From positions 2,776,001 through 2,840,000 of the forward strand of contig NC_009667.1 of NCBI RefSeq assembly GCF_000017405.1: DNA of 64,000 nucleotides, written 5' to 3'. A program made the translations under genes and the position numbers. A model generated the notes under the pieces. The model was not told where the DNA came from. It worked only from the letters and a program-made list of their open reading frames with translations, and ran no database searches. Of this stretch, positions 25,954 through 35,857 are shown piece after piece (position 1 is the stretch's first letter; each line of letters begins with the position of its first letter). Source of the DNA: Brucella anthropi ATCC 49188 (lineage in GTDB: Bacteria; Pseudomonadota; Alphaproteobacteria; Rhizobiales; Rhizobiaceae).

Positions 25954-27516
25954 TCATCCCTGATCGATCGGCAGGGCCACAAAGCGGCTCTGATCGTTGC
26001 TCTGCAATTGCAGCAGCACTGCCTTGCGACCCGACTTGGCGGCTTCGCTGATGGCGTTGTTGATATCCTTGGCGCTCTTCACCGTCTGGTTATTGACGCT
26101 CATGATGATATCGCCGGAACGGATACCGCGATCGGAGGCATCGCTGTCGGGATCGACATCGGTTACCACTACGCCGTTACCGTCTTCGGACGGGGTCACG
26201 GTCAGGCCATAGGAGTCGAGGGCCTCGTTCTGACCACCGCCATTGTCGCCCAAGGCGCTGGCTGCCTTGCCGAGATCGCCCGGCATCGCTTCAATGGTGA
26301 TATCGACTTCCTCGGCCTTGTTCTTGCGCCAGACGGTGAGTGCCGCCTTTTCGCCAGGAACAATGCCAGCAACCTTGCGTGCCAGATCGCGCGGATCCTG
26401 CACGGTTTCGCCATTGACAGCCGTGATCACATCACCGGACTGGATGCCCGCCTTGGCAGCAGGACCGTCCTTCTGCGGCGACGCAACGATTGCACCCTTC
26501 TCTTCGGCAAGGCCGAGCGAAGCAGCAATATCCTTCGTCACCGGCTGAATCTGAACACCGATCCAGCCACGTTCCACCGAGCCCTTCTTGATGAGCTGGT
26601 CAACAACCTGCTTAGCGGTCGAGGCTGGGATTGCGAAGGCAATGCCCACGCTGCCGCCCGAAGGCGAGAAGATGGCGGTGTTGATGCCGATCACCTGACC
26701 AGACAGGTTGAAGGCCGGACCACCGGAATTACCCTTGTTCACAGCCGCGTCGATCTGGATGAAGTCATCGTAAGGACCGGCGCCGATATCACGGCCACGA
26801 GCCGATACAATACCCGACGTCACCGTGCCGCCAAGGCCGAACGGGTTGCCGACAGCCACGACCCAGTCGCCGACGCGAATCTTGTTGTCATCGCCAAATG
26901 CAACATAGGTGAACTTCTGCTTCGGATCGTTGACCTTCAGCACCGCCAGATCTGTGCGCGGATCGGTGCCGATCAGCTTCGCGTCAAGTTCCGTGCCGTC
27001 ATCCATGACAACGCTATATGCATCGCCATCGGAAACGACGTGATTGTTGGTTACGACATAGCCGTCTTCGGAAATGAAGAAGCCGGAACCCTGAGCGACC
27101 GGACGTTCATGACCGGGGCGCGGGCCACGCTTGCCGGGGCCGCGGCGATCCGGGCGAGCGTCGGGACGTGCATCGCCACGCGGGTCCATGCCGAAATCAC
27201 GGAAGAAGCGCTTCAGCGGATGATCGTCCGGAAGCTGATCAAACCCGGGAGGGCCCGAGAACTGGCCACTGCCACCGCGATCAGCAGTTTGCTGCACGTC
27301 CTTCTTTACACGAACGCTGACGACAGCCGGACGAACCTTCTCAACAAGATCGGCAAAACCCGCAGCCTGCGGTGGTGGCGTTACCTGCACGGCTTCCGCG
27401 CGGGCGTCATTGAGCGCACCGAGCGGGCCGGTCGCGACAAAACCACCGGCGAGAACAGCCGATAGTGCAATCGCGGCAACGCCTTTGCGATAGTTGGAAA
27501 TCCTGGCTCTGGACAT
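25954..27516 (-). CDS. degP: Periplasmic serine protease/chaperone DegP (HtrA, Do family)
   Basis: A 520-aa periplasmic protease that degrades or refolds misfolded envelope proteins. An N-terminal signal peptide (about 1-41, ending ARA) precedes a trypsin-like domain with the triad H159 (NNHVV), D189 (RTDLAVLK) and S264 (GNSGGP), and two PDZ domains (about 305-400 and 420-515). A Arg/Asp/Pro/Gly-rich loop (about 110-140) inserted before the catalytic domain is longer than in E. coli DegP. A two-component pair follows. An inverted repeat lies 127 bp upstream. Confidence 0.94.
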   Translation of the reverse strand: MSRARISNYRKGVAAIALSAVLAGGFVATGPLGALNDARAEAVQVTPPPQAAGFADLVEKVRPAVVSVRVKKDVQQTADRGGSGQFSGPPGFDQLPDDHPLKRFFRDFGMDPRGDARPDARPDRRGPGKRGPRPGHERPVAQGSGFFISEDGYVVTNNHVVSDGDAYSVVMDDGTELDAKLIGTDPRTDLAVLKVNDPKQKFTYVAFGDDNKIRVGDWVVAVGNPFGLGGTVTSGIVSARGRDIGAGPYDDFIQIDAAVNKGNSGGPAFNLSGQVIGINTAIFSPSGGSVGIAFAIPASTAKQVVDQLIKKGSVERGWIGVQIQPVTKDIAASLGLAEEKGAIVASPQKDGPAAKAGIQSGDVITAVNGETVQDPRDLARKVAGIVPGEKAALTVWRKNKAEEVDITIEAMPGDLGKAASALGDNGGGQNEALDSYGLTVTPSEDGNGVVVTDVDPDSDASDRGIRSGDIIMSVNNQTVKSAKDINNAISEAAKSGRKAVLLQLQSNDQSRFVALPIDQG

Positions 27517-27642
27517 TTATTTCTCCTTACGAGCAGCAATCCGGCCGTCCCTGATCCTTCAGGAAACGTGGACCTGTGAAACCTTTATAGAGCGTAAGAT
27601 AGTCAGGGCTACCTTACCGCTCCGTTTCCACAACATGAAAGT

Positions 27643-27658
27643 TTCGTAAGGTTACGAA
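27643..27658. promoter_or_regulatory. Inverted repeat upstream of degP
   Basis: TTCGTAA-GG-TTACGAA is a perfect palindrome with 7-bp arms, in the 165-bp gap between ccmH and degP. It could be an operator for degP. The bound regulator is unknown; the neighbouring response regulator is one candidate. Confidence 0.4.
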
Positions 27659-27681
27659 TAACAACCGCAGGCGACCAGCGC

Positions 27682-28158
27682 TTATTTTCCGTCCAGCAGA
27701 CGCGCGAGTTCCACCTTTTCGCTTTCGGTGAGCGGTTTAGGCGCTTCGCCTGCCTGTTTGCGTCCGCGAAAGGCAACAACCAGCGCGACCGCACCGATCA
27801 GAAGCACGGCGACAGGAAAGCCCCACAGAAGCACTGTGCGCGCATTGAGACGCGGCTTCAGAAGCACGAATTCGCCGTAACGGTCGACGATGAAATCCAT
27901 GACCTGTTCGTCGCTATCGCCTTCTTTCAGCCGGTCACGGACGAGAACGCGAAGATCGCGGGCAAGCTCGGCATTGGAATCGTCGATGGATTCGTTCTGG
28001 CAGACCATGCAGCGCAGTTCGCCGGAAATGGTTCGCGCGCGCTTTTCAAGCGCCGGATCGGACAGGACTTCATCCGGATTGACTGCGAACGCCGCCGTCC
28101 CTTGAATAGCCAGAGCAGCACCGAGCAGGAGCGCCGCAAATGCCGAGCGCTTTCTCAT
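27682..28158 (-). CDS. ccmH: Cytochrome c maturation protein CcmH (CycL)
   Basis: A 158-aa periplasm-facing, membrane-anchored thiol oxidoreductase that reduces the apocytochrome CxxCH site for heme ligation. Signal peptide at 1-25, the LRCMVCQN redox motif (C50, C53), helical bundle, and a C-terminal membrane anchor (about 105-130). It is the last gene of ccmI-ccmE-ccmF-ccmH and overlaps ccmF by 4 bp (28155-28158). Confidence 0.95.
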   Translation of the reverse strand: MRKRSAFAALLLGAALAIQGTAAFAVNPDEVLSDPALEKRARTISGELRCMVCQNESIDDSNAELARDLRVLVRDRLKEGDSDEQVMDFIVDRYGEFVLLKPRLNARTVLLWGFPVAVLLIGAVALVVAFRGRKQAGEAPKPLTESEKVELARLLDGK

Positions 28159-30146
28159 GCTGTGGCCTCCGCTTCTTTCGACGCAGACTTGCGACTGCGC
28201 GAAGGTGCGCCAACCCGCAGGCGACGATCTGCAAGGGAAAACAGCGCACCCACCATCATCACGAGAGCGCCATACCAGATGAGTGTCACGTCAGGCTTCC
28301 ACCAGATGCGAACGACGGCTGATCCATCGCCCGGTTCATCGCCAAGCGCGACATAGACCTGACTGAACCACAGGGTTTTGATGCCCGATTCAGTTGTTGG
28401 CATCTGGCGTGCTGGGAAAAAGCGCTTGGACGGCTCAATCTGCCCGAGACTGCGCGAGCTGGAATCGAGCAGCGTGAAAGTGCCCCGGTTTTCGGTGAAA
28501 TTCGAACCGGTCAGCGGGCGCAGGCCGTCGAAGCGAAGTGTGTAATTCTGCACCTTGGCCGTGTCGCCCGGACGCATGATCAACACATTCTCAGTGCCAA
28601 ACGTGGTCACGCTCACAATACCGAGCAGCGTTACGCCAAGCCCGATATGGGCGAGCGCCGTGCCAAAGACCGAACGTGGCAAACCCTTGAAGCGCGCAAC
28701 TGCCTTGCCAGCGGATACCTTGCCGATGCCAGACTTGAGAACAAGATCCGTCAGGCTGCCGAAAATCAGCCATACGGCAAGCCCGGTACCGCAGGCAGCG
28801 AGAACCGATTTCGCCGATGTGCTCCACAGAACGATCGCCGCAGCCAGAAGCGAGAGCGCGAAAGCTGTCATCAGCCGCTGCGACACGCCGTAAAGATCAC
28901 CGCGTTTCCAGGCGAGCAGCGGGCCGAAGGGAACCGCAAAAAGAAGCGGGATCATCAGCGGACCGAACGTCATGTTGAAGAACGGTGCGCCGACGGAAAT
29001 CTTGTCGCCGGTCATCACTTCCAGCAGCAGCGGGTAGAGCGTACCGATCAGCACAGTTGCGGCAGCGGTCGTCAGAAACAGATTGTTGAAGACGAGCGCG
29101 CCTTCGCGCGAAATCGGGTGGAAGATGCCGCCTGCCGTCAGGCTCTGCACGCGAAATGCGAAAAGCGACAGCGATCCGCCAATGAAAATTGCAAGGATCG
29201 CCAGAATGAAAAGACCGCGCCCCGGATCGGTGGCGAAGCTGTGAACCGAGGTCAGAACACCGGAGCGGACAAGGAATGTACCAAGCAGCGACAGCGAGAA
29301 AGTGAGGATCGCAAGCAGCACGGTCCAGATTTTCAGCGCCGAGCGTTTTTCCATCACGAGAGCCGAATGAAGCAATGCGGTGCCGACCAGCCACGGCATG
29401 AACGAAGCGTTTTCGACCGGGTCCCAGAACCACCAGCCGCCCCAGCCAAGCTCGTAATAGGCCCAGTAAGAACCCATGGCGATGCCACCAGTCAGGAACA
29501 TCCAGGCCACGAGGGCCCACGGACGTACCCAGCGCGCCCATGCAGCATCGAGACGCCCCTCGAGCAGTGCCGCTACGGCAAAGGAAAAGCATACCGAAAA
29601 ACCGACATAGCCGAGATAGAGCAGCGGCGGATGGATCGCGAGACCGATATCCTGAAGGATCGGATTGAGATCACCGCCCTCCATCGGAGCCGGAAAAATG
29701 CGGGTGAACGGGTTCGAGGTGAACACAATGAATGCCAGAAATGCGACACCGATCCAGCCCTGCACGGCAAGGACATTGGCGCGCAATGTTTCAGGCAGAT
29801 TGCCAGAAAATGCAGCGACCAGCGCACTGAAAAAGGTGAGAATGAACACCCACAGCAGCATTGAGCCTTCGTGATTGCCCCAGACGCCCGTGATTTTGTA
29901 GAGGAGCGGCTTTTGCGAATGCGAGTTCTCAACCACGTTCAGGACCGAGAAATCCGACACGACATAGGCATGGACAAGCACCGCCGATGCAAGGCAGATC
30001 AACGCGAAGACTGCAATTGCCGTCGGCGCCGCGACTGACATGAGCTGCGTATCCCGGCGATGCGCACCAACCACCGGCACGATCGATTGGACAATCGACA
30101 GGGCCAGTGCCAGAACCAGAGCGAAATGGCCGATCTCGACACTCAT
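28155..30146 (-). CDS. ccmF: Cytochrome c heme lyase subunit CcmF (CycK)
   Basis: A 663-aa polytopic inner-membrane protein that, with CcmH and CcmI, transfers heme from CcmE to apocytochrome c. The tryptophan-rich WWD heme-handling motif ([11 protein letters not shown]) is at about 230. Many transmembrane helices and a large periplasmic C-terminal domain (about 530-610) are present. Length is normal. It starts 58 bp after ccmE and overlaps ccmH by 4 bp. Confidence 0.96.
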   Translation of the reverse strand: MSVEIGHFALVLALALSIVQSIVPVVGAHRRDTQLMSVAAPTAIAVFALICLASAVLVHAYVVSDFSVLNVVENSHSQKPLLYKITGVWGNHEGSMLLWVFILTFFSALVAAFSGNLPETLRANVLAVQGWIGVAFLAFIVFTSNPFTRIFPAPMEGGDLNPILQDIGLAIHPPLLYLGYVGFSVCFSFAVAALLEGRLDAAWARWVRPWALVAWMFLTGGIAMGSYWAYYELGWGGWWFWDPVENASFMPWLVGTALLHSALVMEKRSALKIWTVLLAILTFSLSLLGTFLVRSGVLTSVHSFATDPGRGLFILAILAIFIGGSLSLFAFRVQSLTAGGIFHPISREGALVFNNLFLTTAAATVLIGTLYPLLLEVMTGDKISVGAPFFNMTFGPLMIPLLFAVPFGPLLAWKRGDLYGVSQRLMTAFALSLLAAAIVLWSTSAKSVLAACGTGLAVWLIFGSLTDLVLKSGIGKVSAGKAVARFKGLPRSVFGTALAHIGLGVTLLGIVSVTTFGTENVLIMRPGDTAKVQNYTLRFDGLRPLTGSNFTENRGTFTLLDSSSRSLGQIEPSKRFFPARQMPTTESGIKTLWFSQVYVALGDEPGDGSAVVRIWWKPDVTLIWYGALVMMVGALFSLADRRLRVGAPSRSRKSASKEAEATA

Positions 30147-30204
30147 CTGCAGTCTCCATCAAGCATCTGCCGGACCACCGGTCCGATACGAAATGCCCTA
30201 GTTT

Positions 30205-30702
30205 TTATTTGCCTTCCCAGACGCCCTTTTCCTTCAGGCTGTCGGCAAGGTCCTTGGGAACGTAATTCTCATCGTGCTTCGCCAGCACATTATCGGCGCG
30301 GAACACGCCATCGTCTCCGAAGCGCCCTTCGGCGACAACGCCCTGTCCTTCGCGGAAGAGATCGGGCGGAATACCCTCGAACACGACCTTCACGGTCTTG
30401 ATCGTATCGGTCACTGTAAAGCGCAGCTCGCTGCCCTCGCGGCTGACGGACCCTTCCTCGACGAGGCCACCGAGACGGAACCGCGAGCCGGAGGCCATAT
30501 CCTGTTCCGTCAGGTCGGCAGGTGTACGGAAGAAGCGAATGTCCTGACTAAAGGCCATCAGCATCAATCCAACCGCTACGGCCAGAACCGCCAGTGCGCC
30601 GCCGATCAGGAACAGGCGCTTGCGCTTTCTTTGGCTGACGGTTCGGGCAAAATTACCCGCCGGTTTGGCACCACGTGCGTTGTCTTCTGCGGTCGCGCTC
30701 AT
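30205..30702 (-). CDS. ccmE: Heme chaperone CcmE (CycJ)
   Basis: A 165-aa heme chaperone. Cytoplasmic Arg/Lys-rich tail, one membrane anchor (about 29-50), and a periplasmic OB-fold domain with the covalent heme-binding H143 in LAKHDENY (HxxxY with Y147). It overlaps ccmI by 4 bp (30699-30702). Confidence 0.96.
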   Translation of the reverse strand: MSATAEDNARGAKPAGNFARTVSQRKRKRLFLIGGALAVLAVAVGLMLMAFSQDIRFFRTPADLTEQDMASGSRFRLGGLVEEGSVSREGSELRFTVTDTIKTVKVVFEGIPPDLFREGQGVVAEGRFGDDGVFRADNVLAKHDENYVPKDLADSLKEKGVWEGK

Positions 30703-31838
30703 TTTTGTGCGTTCCCTGTCTCCAGTCCAAGACCGGCTGCGAAACTCTGCAAGTTCGTCCGGCTTTCGCCCTGAAGGGCTGTCATGCCGCGATTGAGAGC
30801 GTCCAGCGCTGCATCGCGACGGTTGAGGATCATATAGGAGCGCACGAGACGCTTCCAGCCTTCGACATCCCCACTATTCTGGCGAAGACTTTCATCAAGA
30901 CGTTGAACCATGCCTTCGATCATCGCCTGCCGGTCCTCCGGGCTGAGCGACGAAGCGGCATCGACATCATCCGCTGTCGGCCCTTTCGGCTGCTTTGCAC
31001 CGTTGGAAGCAGGGTTACGAAGCCGGGCGATAGCCTGTTCGATCTGACCGCGCCACGGCGCATCGGCCGGCGCCTTGTCGAGGAACGCCTGCAGGCGATT
31101 GGCGGCTATATCCATACGACCGTCCTGCATCTCGCCCTGTGCGAGGTAGAACTGCGGGCGAACATCATTCGGTTCGAGATCGGCAGCTTTCTTGAAAAAG
31201 CCTTCAGCCTCGGCGGTCACGGTGCCGCCCGAAGCGGTTGCCAGTGCTTCACCCAATCCCAAAACGCGTGGGAAATTCTCACCGGCGATGCGAATGGAGC
31301 TGCGATAGGCATTGACGGCATCAGCGGCGCGACCAAGCCGCAGATAGATCGGCGCCAGCACGTCCCATCCACGCACATCGCCCGGATTTTGCGCCAGATG
31401 CGCTTCGGCACGCGCTACCAGTTCATCGACAGAGCCGCGATTCGCACTGGCCGAAAGCCGTTCGGCGAGCGGCATGGAAGGCATGTCCGGTTTGCCGAAA
31501 AGCGGATAGATGCCCCAGGCGATCAGCGGCACTGCAAGCACGGCGATGAAAGCCAGCATCCGGCCCGGCACTGCCTTGCCCGCGGCTTCCGCAGCTTCCT
31601 TGCCGGACTTTTCAGCATTCAAAATGCGACGCGAGATTTCGATGCGTGCCTGTTCGGCGCTCTGCGGGTCGATCATGCCGCGTGCAGCGTCGGCTTCGAC
31701 CTCGCGCAACTGATCCCGATAGACCTCAAGATCGTTCTTTTCAGCGGGCAAGAATGCCTGCTTGCGCCGCGTGAGAGGCAACAAAACAGCCAGAGTGGCT
31801 GCCAATGTCAGTAATGCTGCAATAAGCCAGAATCCCAT
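30699..31838 (-). CDS. ccmI: Cytochrome c biogenesis protein CcmI (CycH)
   Basis: 379 aa. Two membrane helices (about 2-20 and 92-112) enclose a cytoplasmic loop rich in acidic/basic helices ([19 protein letters not shown]). A periplasmic TPR domain (about 140-300) binds apocytochrome c C-termini and delivers them to CcmF/H. It is the first gene of the ccm operon; the promoter must lie in the 94 bp before it. Confidence 0.94.
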   Translation of the reverse strand: MGFWLIAALLTLAATLAVLLPLTRRKQAFLPAEKNDLEVYRDQLREVEADAARGMIDPQSAEQARIEISRRILNAEKSGKEAAEAAGKAVPGRMLAFIAVLAVPLIAWGIYPLFGKPDMPSMPLAERLSASANRGSVDELVARAEAHLAQNPGDVRGWDVLAPIYLRLGRAADAVNAYRSSIRIAGENFPRVLGLGEALATASGGTVTAEAEGFFKKAADLEPNDVRPQFYLAQGEMQDGRMDIAANRLQAFLDKAPADAPWRGQIEQAIARLRNPASNGAKQPKGPTADDVDAASSLSPEDRQAMIEGMVQRLDESLRQNSGDVEGWKRLVRSYMILNRRDAALDALNRGMTALQGESRTNLQSFAAGLGLETGNAQK

Positions 31839-31932
31839 GGCTACGACTTAAGCGCAGCCAAGGGAAAAACCAACTACTACCTGCAGTAAGTTGCTACCTA
31901 GGGCAATTCGCCGCAAAGGTAGGACGCGAGAG

Positions 31933-32385
31933 TTACGTCAGAGGAGTCCAGCTGCCGTCTGGATTGCGACATGCTGTTCCACGGGAAGTCTGCTGCGACC
32001 CGCCGATGTTGAAGCTGTGCGAATACTGGCGGCAATTCTGAGAGCCGACCTGATAAGGCTGCGCCGCCGTCACGTCGCCGGAATTCGACCCGCTCCCGCT
32101 CCAGGATACGGCCTTACCTGCCGGTGAATATTCAAGCGCACGATATTCAGCCTCAAGGGCCTTCTTGCGGTCGGCTGCGTTCAGCTGATTTGCGGCGCTG
32201 CCAAGGAGACCGTTTCCAAGAGACGTCAACAGGCTGGTTTCGGGCTTCTGTTCCGTAGAACCACCGCCCAGCGAAGCAAGACCAGTGCCCTTGCCGGTCG
32301 TGCCACAGGCTGACAATGCGAGCGCCACGGCAAGCATCATCGAAGCGACTGAAACTGGGTGAGAAAACCTGGATACCATCATCAT
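31933..32385 (-). CDS. Surface-antigen-like outer membrane lipoprotein
   Basis: A 150-aa lipoprotein. The signal peptide ends in a lipobox (LSAC, Cys about 27). A Gly/Ser-rich linker precedes a C-terminal domain (about 75-150) with ALEYSPAGKAVSW, CRQYSH and GTACRNPDGSW motifs typical of the 17-kDa surface-antigen/RT0821 group. It probably sits in the outer membrane facing the periplasm or surface. Two Cys in the domain may form a disulfide. Transcribed alone between ccmI and feuQ. Confidence 0.78.
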   Translation of the reverse strand: MMMVSRFSHPVSVASMMLAVALALSACGTTGKGTGLASLGGGSTEQKPETSLLTSLGNGLLGSAANQLNAADRKKALEAEYRALEYSPAGKAVSWSGSGSNSGDVTAAQPYQVGSQNCRQYSHSFNIGGSQQTSRGTACRNPDGSWTPLT

Positions 32386-32480
32386 AACAACCGGCCTTCA
32401 TAAACAATTAGCATGCACACTATATCGGCATGTGACTTTTCCAGTTTATCTTCTAGTTGGCTTTCGACCAAAAACAACCT

Positions 32481-33869
32481 TCAATCTTCCGTCAGCGGCA
32501 ACACGATCCGAACACCCAATCCACCAAACGCACTCTTGCCCAGATGCAGGCTGCCGCCATATTCGCGAACGGTATCCTGCACGATTGCCAGCCCAAGCCC
32601 CGTTCCCGGTTTTGTTTCATCGACGCGGCTGCCGCGCTTCAGCGCTGCCTCGATATTGTCTGATGCCAGATCTGGACCGTCATCTTCTATCAGGACTTCA
32701 AACTGCCGTTGCTCCCCAGAAATAGGGGCAAGCCCGATATTGATACGTTTGCGGCCCCATTTGCCCGCATTCTCCAGCAGATTCCCGACGATCTCTTCCA
32801 GATCTTCCCTTTCGCCAGCAAAGACCGCATTGGGCAGTTCATTCCTGAAGTTAACGCTGAAAGCCGGATTGAGTTTCGCCGTGACGCGCTGCATGCGTTC
32901 GAGAACCGGCGTCACAGGTGTACGGAACACCACACTGCCACGCTGCGCGGCAATGCGCGCGCGCTGCAGATAGTGCTGTATCTGCACCTGCATCGCCTCG
33001 CTCTGTTCCTGAACAATGCGTCCATGTTCACCACCCATGCTCCGTGCTTCATTGACCAGCACGGAAAGCGGGGTTTTGAGAGAATGGGCGAGATTGCCGA
33101 CCTGCGTTCGCGACCGTTCGACAATACGGCGATTGTTTTCGATCAGCGCATTCATTTCACTGGCGAGCGGCGCAATTTCGACAGGCAGCGACGCATCGAG
33201 CTTGGACGAACGTCCCTCGCGAATATCGGCCAGCGCTTGACGCACCTTGTCGAGCGGACGCAGGCCGAACAGGATCACAGCGGCATTGATGAGGATACTG
33301 CCGATGCCGAAAATCGCCAGATAGGTCGCGAGGCTGGTTCTGAAATCGGATATCTCCTTCAGAACCTCGCTGAGATTGCCCATGACACGAAAACGCGCAA
33401 CGCGATTGGCAGTATCCAGAACCACTTCGGTTTCAACGATGAAGAGCTCCTCGCCGTTGAGGCCGGGCAAGGTGTAGCTACGCATGAAGGAACTGTCAAA
33501 GGGTGCCTGCGAGACCGGCATTTCAGGTACGATGCGCCCTATCAGCGATGGCGATTGCAATTTTCCGGTCAGGTTCGGCGTGACGGGATCGACGGACCAG
33601 TACCAACCGGAGAGCGGGCTGGAATAGCGTAATTCGCCCAGTTCCGGGCGCCCCTGCAAGGAGCCCTCGCCCGACGTGCTGACGGCACCGACCAGACTGA
33701 ACAGGTGGGCGGTCAACAGGCGTTCAAAATTGCTGCGCGCAGCTTCGCCATAAAGTGAGCCGATGAAAGTCGCCACCACCACAAGTGCCACGATGACCCA
33801 GATCGTCGAAAGAGTAACGACGCGGACTGCGAGCGAACGTAGCGGAGGAAAGACGCTAAGAAGCTTCAG
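32481..33869 (-). CDS. feuQ: Sensor histidine kinase FeuQ
   Basis: An inner-membrane kinase of the FeuPQ system, which in rhizobia controls osmoadaptation and cyclic glucan export genes. It has a periplasmic sensor of about 130 residues, a second helix (about 180-202), HisKA with NLAHSLKTPLSVLV, and a HATPase domain ending GTGLGLAIVQD. The first ATG/GTG (GTG at 33791) would start in the middle of the first membrane helix. In frame upstream, the only sensible start is CTG at 33869, which overlaps the feuP stop as CTGA and gives 462 aa with a full helix (about 16-38). I place the start there with reservation. Confidence 0.8.
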   Translation of the reverse strand: MKLLSVFPPLRSLAVRVVTLSTIWVIVALVVVATFIGSLYGEAARSNFERLLTAHLFSLVGAVSTSGEGSLQGRPELGELRYSSPLSGWYWSVDPVTPNLTGKLQSPSLIGRIVPEMPVSQAPFDSSFMRSYTLPGLNGEELFIVETEVVLDTANRVARFRVMGNLSEVLKEISDFRTSLATYLAIFGIGSILINAAVILFGLRPLDKVRQALADIREGRSSKLDASLPVEIAPLASEMNALIENNRRIVERSRTQVGNLAHSLKTPLSVLVNEARSMGGEHGRIVQEQSEAMQVQIQHYLQRARIAAQRGSVVFRTPVTPVLERMQRVTAKLNPAFSVNFRNELPNAVFAGEREDLEEIVGNLLENAGKWGRKRINIGLAPISGEQRQFEVLIEDDGPDLASDNIEAALKRGSRVDETKPGTGLGLAIVQDTVREYGGSLHLGKSAFGGLGVRIVLPLTED

Positions 33870-34558
33870 CTGTCATCGCCTTTCGTTTCGTCCCCGCCCT
33901 CTTCAGAGCGGATGCGATAGCCCATGCCGCGCACGGTCTCGATCAGGTCGACACCCATTTTCTTGCGCAAGCGACCGACAAAGACTTCAATCGTATTGGA
34001 ATCGCGGTCAAAATCCTGATCGTAGAGATGTTCGATCAGTTCAGTACGCGAGACCACCTCATCCATATGGTGCATCAGATAGGACAGAAGCCGATATTCG
34101 TGCGAGGTAAGCTTGAGCGCAACGCCGTTGACACTTGCCTTCGACGTTTTCGTATCAAGATAGAGCGGCCCGCAGACGAGTTCCGACGAAGCATGTCCCG
34201 CAGCGCGGCGGATCAGCGCGCGCAACCGCGCAAGCACTTCCTCGATATGAAAGGGCTTGGCCACATAATCGTCGGCTCCGGCGTCAATACCGGCAACCTT
34301 GTCGCTCCAGCGATCGCGGGCCGTAAGCATGAGAACAGGCATTGTACGCCCGCTGCGCCGCCAACGCTCCACGACGCTGATGCCATCCATACGCGGCAGG
34401 CCGATGTCGAGCACCACAGCATCATAGGGCTCCGTATCGCCGAGATAATGCCCTTCCTCGCCGTCATAGGCACGGTCGACCACATAACCGGCAGCAGCCA
34501 TTGCTTCGGAAAGCTGCCGGTTCAGGTCCTTGTCGTCTTCAACGATCAGGATACGCAA
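33866..34558 (-). CDS. feuP: OmpR-family response regulator FeuP
   Basis: A 230-aa response regulator with phosphoacceptor Asp in AVVLDIGLP (about 51), Lys in VAKPFH (about 101), and a C-terminal winged helix (about 125-220: TSHEYRLLSYLMHH, VFVGRLRKKMG). The start chosen is TTG at 34558, giving MRILIVEDD, because GAGGGAG lies 9 nt upstream. The ATG at 34576 has that same motif only 1 nt away, too close for a ribosome site. Cotranscribed with feuN upstream and coupled to feuQ downstream. Confidence 0.85.
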   Translation of the reverse strand: MRILIVEDDKDLNRQLSEAMAAAGYVVDRAYDGEEGHYLGDTEPYDAVVLDIGLPRMDGISVVERWRRSGRTMPVLMLTARDRWSDKVAGIDAGADDYVAKPFHIEEVLARLRALIRRAAGHASSELVCGPLYLDTKTSKASVNGVALKLTSHEYRLLSYLMHHMDEVVSRTELIEHLYDQDFDRDSNTIEVFVGRLRKKMGVDLIETVRGMGYRIRSEEGGDETKGDDS

Positions 34559-34605
34559 GCGGACATTCTCCCTCAATCTACGAAAAACAGCGGCAAAAGC
34601 TGTAG

Positions 34606-34905
34606 TTATTGAGCGGGAACAGCCACTTCAACGCGGCGTGGACGCTCGCCATCGCGGCCTGGCACAAGCACCACGACCACGCACATGGGACGCCCGTTCT
34701 GAGTCGTGGCGGTGGCCTTGGCAAGCTGACCGCCCTGCTGGGCAGCCACCTGTTCGCCGACCGCCGCACAATCTCCGGCGGCAGCGACAATGAGATTGGA
34801 TTTCTGCGGCGCAGTCATCGGCAAGGCACCGGCATCGACCGGCAGCAAGCCAATACTAACCGCTAGAAGCGCGAAAACTTTGAGTGCAGAATTTTGTTTC
34901 ATCAT
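34606..34905 (-). CDS. feuN: Small periplasmic FeuN-like modulator
   Basis: A 99-aa exported protein. The signal peptide (about 1-28) is followed by a compact domain with two Cys (in GDCAAVG and PMCVVVVL) and a C-terminal basic PRRVEVAVP strand. It lies about 30-50 bp upstream of feuP on the same strand. In Sinorhizobium, a small periplasmic protein, FeuN, encoded next to feuPQ interacts with FeuQ and restrains it. Position, size and export signal match, so FeuN is the favoured call, but sequence identity was not checked. Confidence 0.6.
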   Translation of the reverse strand: MMKQNSALKVFALLAVSIGLLPVDAGALPMTAPQKSNLIVAAAGDCAAVGEQVAAQQGGQLAKATATTQNGRPMCVVVVLVPGRDGERPRRVEVAVPAQ

Positions 34906-35470
34906 GCCGCCTTATATAGCGCCCCACAGCTGAACGATGCATGAACAACCATTCCTCTTCCGGGCCCAAAGGAAAATTCAGCCCCTGACTATCACGCTTT
35001 GTGAAATTATGAAATGCGTGAAGTGCCTTCTATACGACCGATTACCGTAACAATTCCGACAATTGCGGTCGCCTGTTGTAGCAGAATATCCGTTAAAGCA
35101 TCCTGATCGATCAAGACGGTTGCGGTTCCGGAAGCACTAGAGAATGATTAAAAAACGAAACGAAACGAAACCAGTTGAACCAGGATCGACCAAGGCCATC
35201 CTCTATCTCAACCAATGAGCCTTTCTTTCTGGGGAATTATTGTCGACATGCGGAGGACGACTGAACCTACATGTCCGTTCCTTGCCCAGACCCATACAAC
35301 ACTAAACAGGAATGCCATGGACGAGATCGGTCTGTCTTCTGACATATCGACAAGTGTCTAGGTCTGACTGCTTTTTGCTTCCTCTATAGCAAAACAGCTA
35401 GGGGGACACTTGATTCCCGAAAGGTGGCTGCCAAACTCTTCTTGAACACCGAGAACAGTATTTTACGATT
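34906..35470. other. Long gene-free stretch upstream of feuN
   Basis: About 565 bp with no ORF, palindrome or RNA gene that can be supported. It contains the feuN promoter region near 34910-35000 and a 5-bp tandem repeat (CGAAA x3) at 35156-35170. A small RNA cannot be excluded. Confidence 0.45.
35156..35170. repeat. CGAAA x3 tandem repeat
   Basis: Three perfect head-to-tail copies of CGAAA after an A-run, in the gene-free stretch. Short, but the only simple repeat of its kind noticed in the intergenic DNA here. Confidence 0.5.
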
Positions 35471-35857
35471 TCATCCATCGTCAGGATTCGTCATCGTTTC
35501 TTTTTCTTCAGGAAGTAGCCCGGGTATAGGCGCATGTTTCAGTCGTTCGGACAAATGCTGAAAAACCCCGAGAACCGACCACGCCGCCAAGCTTGTAACC
35601 GCGGATCCTATCAACATCAGTTCCTCCCGGCCAAGCAATCCTCCAAGAACCAATACTTCTGAAATCTTGACGCCTGCTGCGCCACCGAAAACAATGCCAC
35701 AGATCACGCCGACCGCGAAACGGATCGCAGCTTCTCGCTTTCCTCGCGGAGCCATATAGGCGAGCGACATAAAAGAGCCTGCCATTGCACCCGCCATCTT
35801 GGCGAACCAGATCCACGTAACCTCAGAGGTAAATATTGCATCCTTAAGGTCAATCAT
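35471..35857 (-). CDS. Holin-like small membrane protein (DUF6107-like?)
   Basis: A 128-aa membrane protein with three hydrophobic segments (about 15-36, 45-65, 78-100), a basic loop (APRGKREAAIRF) and a charged C-terminal tail. The glycine-rich FAVGVICGIVFGGAAGV helix and overall size resemble small holin-like proteins of phage or gene-transfer-agent clusters (DUF6107-type, from memory). It stands alone, in DNA with long gene-free flanks on both sides, so it may be a relic or an orphan phage gene. Function not established. Confidence 0.6.
   Translation of the reverse strand: MIDLKDAIFTSEVTWIWFAKMAGAMAGSFMSLAYMAPRGKREAAIRFAVGVICGIVFGGAAGVKISEVLVLGGLLGREELMLIGSAVTSLAAWSVLGVFQHLSERLKHAPIPGLLPEEKETMTNPDDG

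Noticed and set aside
26008..27465. 485-codon plus-strand ORF antisense to degP
   Set aside because: Fully covered by degP, whose domains and catalytic residues are intact; the product is rich in His/Arg with no motif.
28647..29864. 405-codon plus-strand ORF antisense to ccmF
   Set aside because: Shadow of ccmF; composition is unusual (Arg/Gln/Glu-rich) with no domain.
30675..31814. 379-codon plus-strand ORF antisense to ccmI
   Set aside because: Shadow of ccmI, whose TPR and membrane segments are clear.
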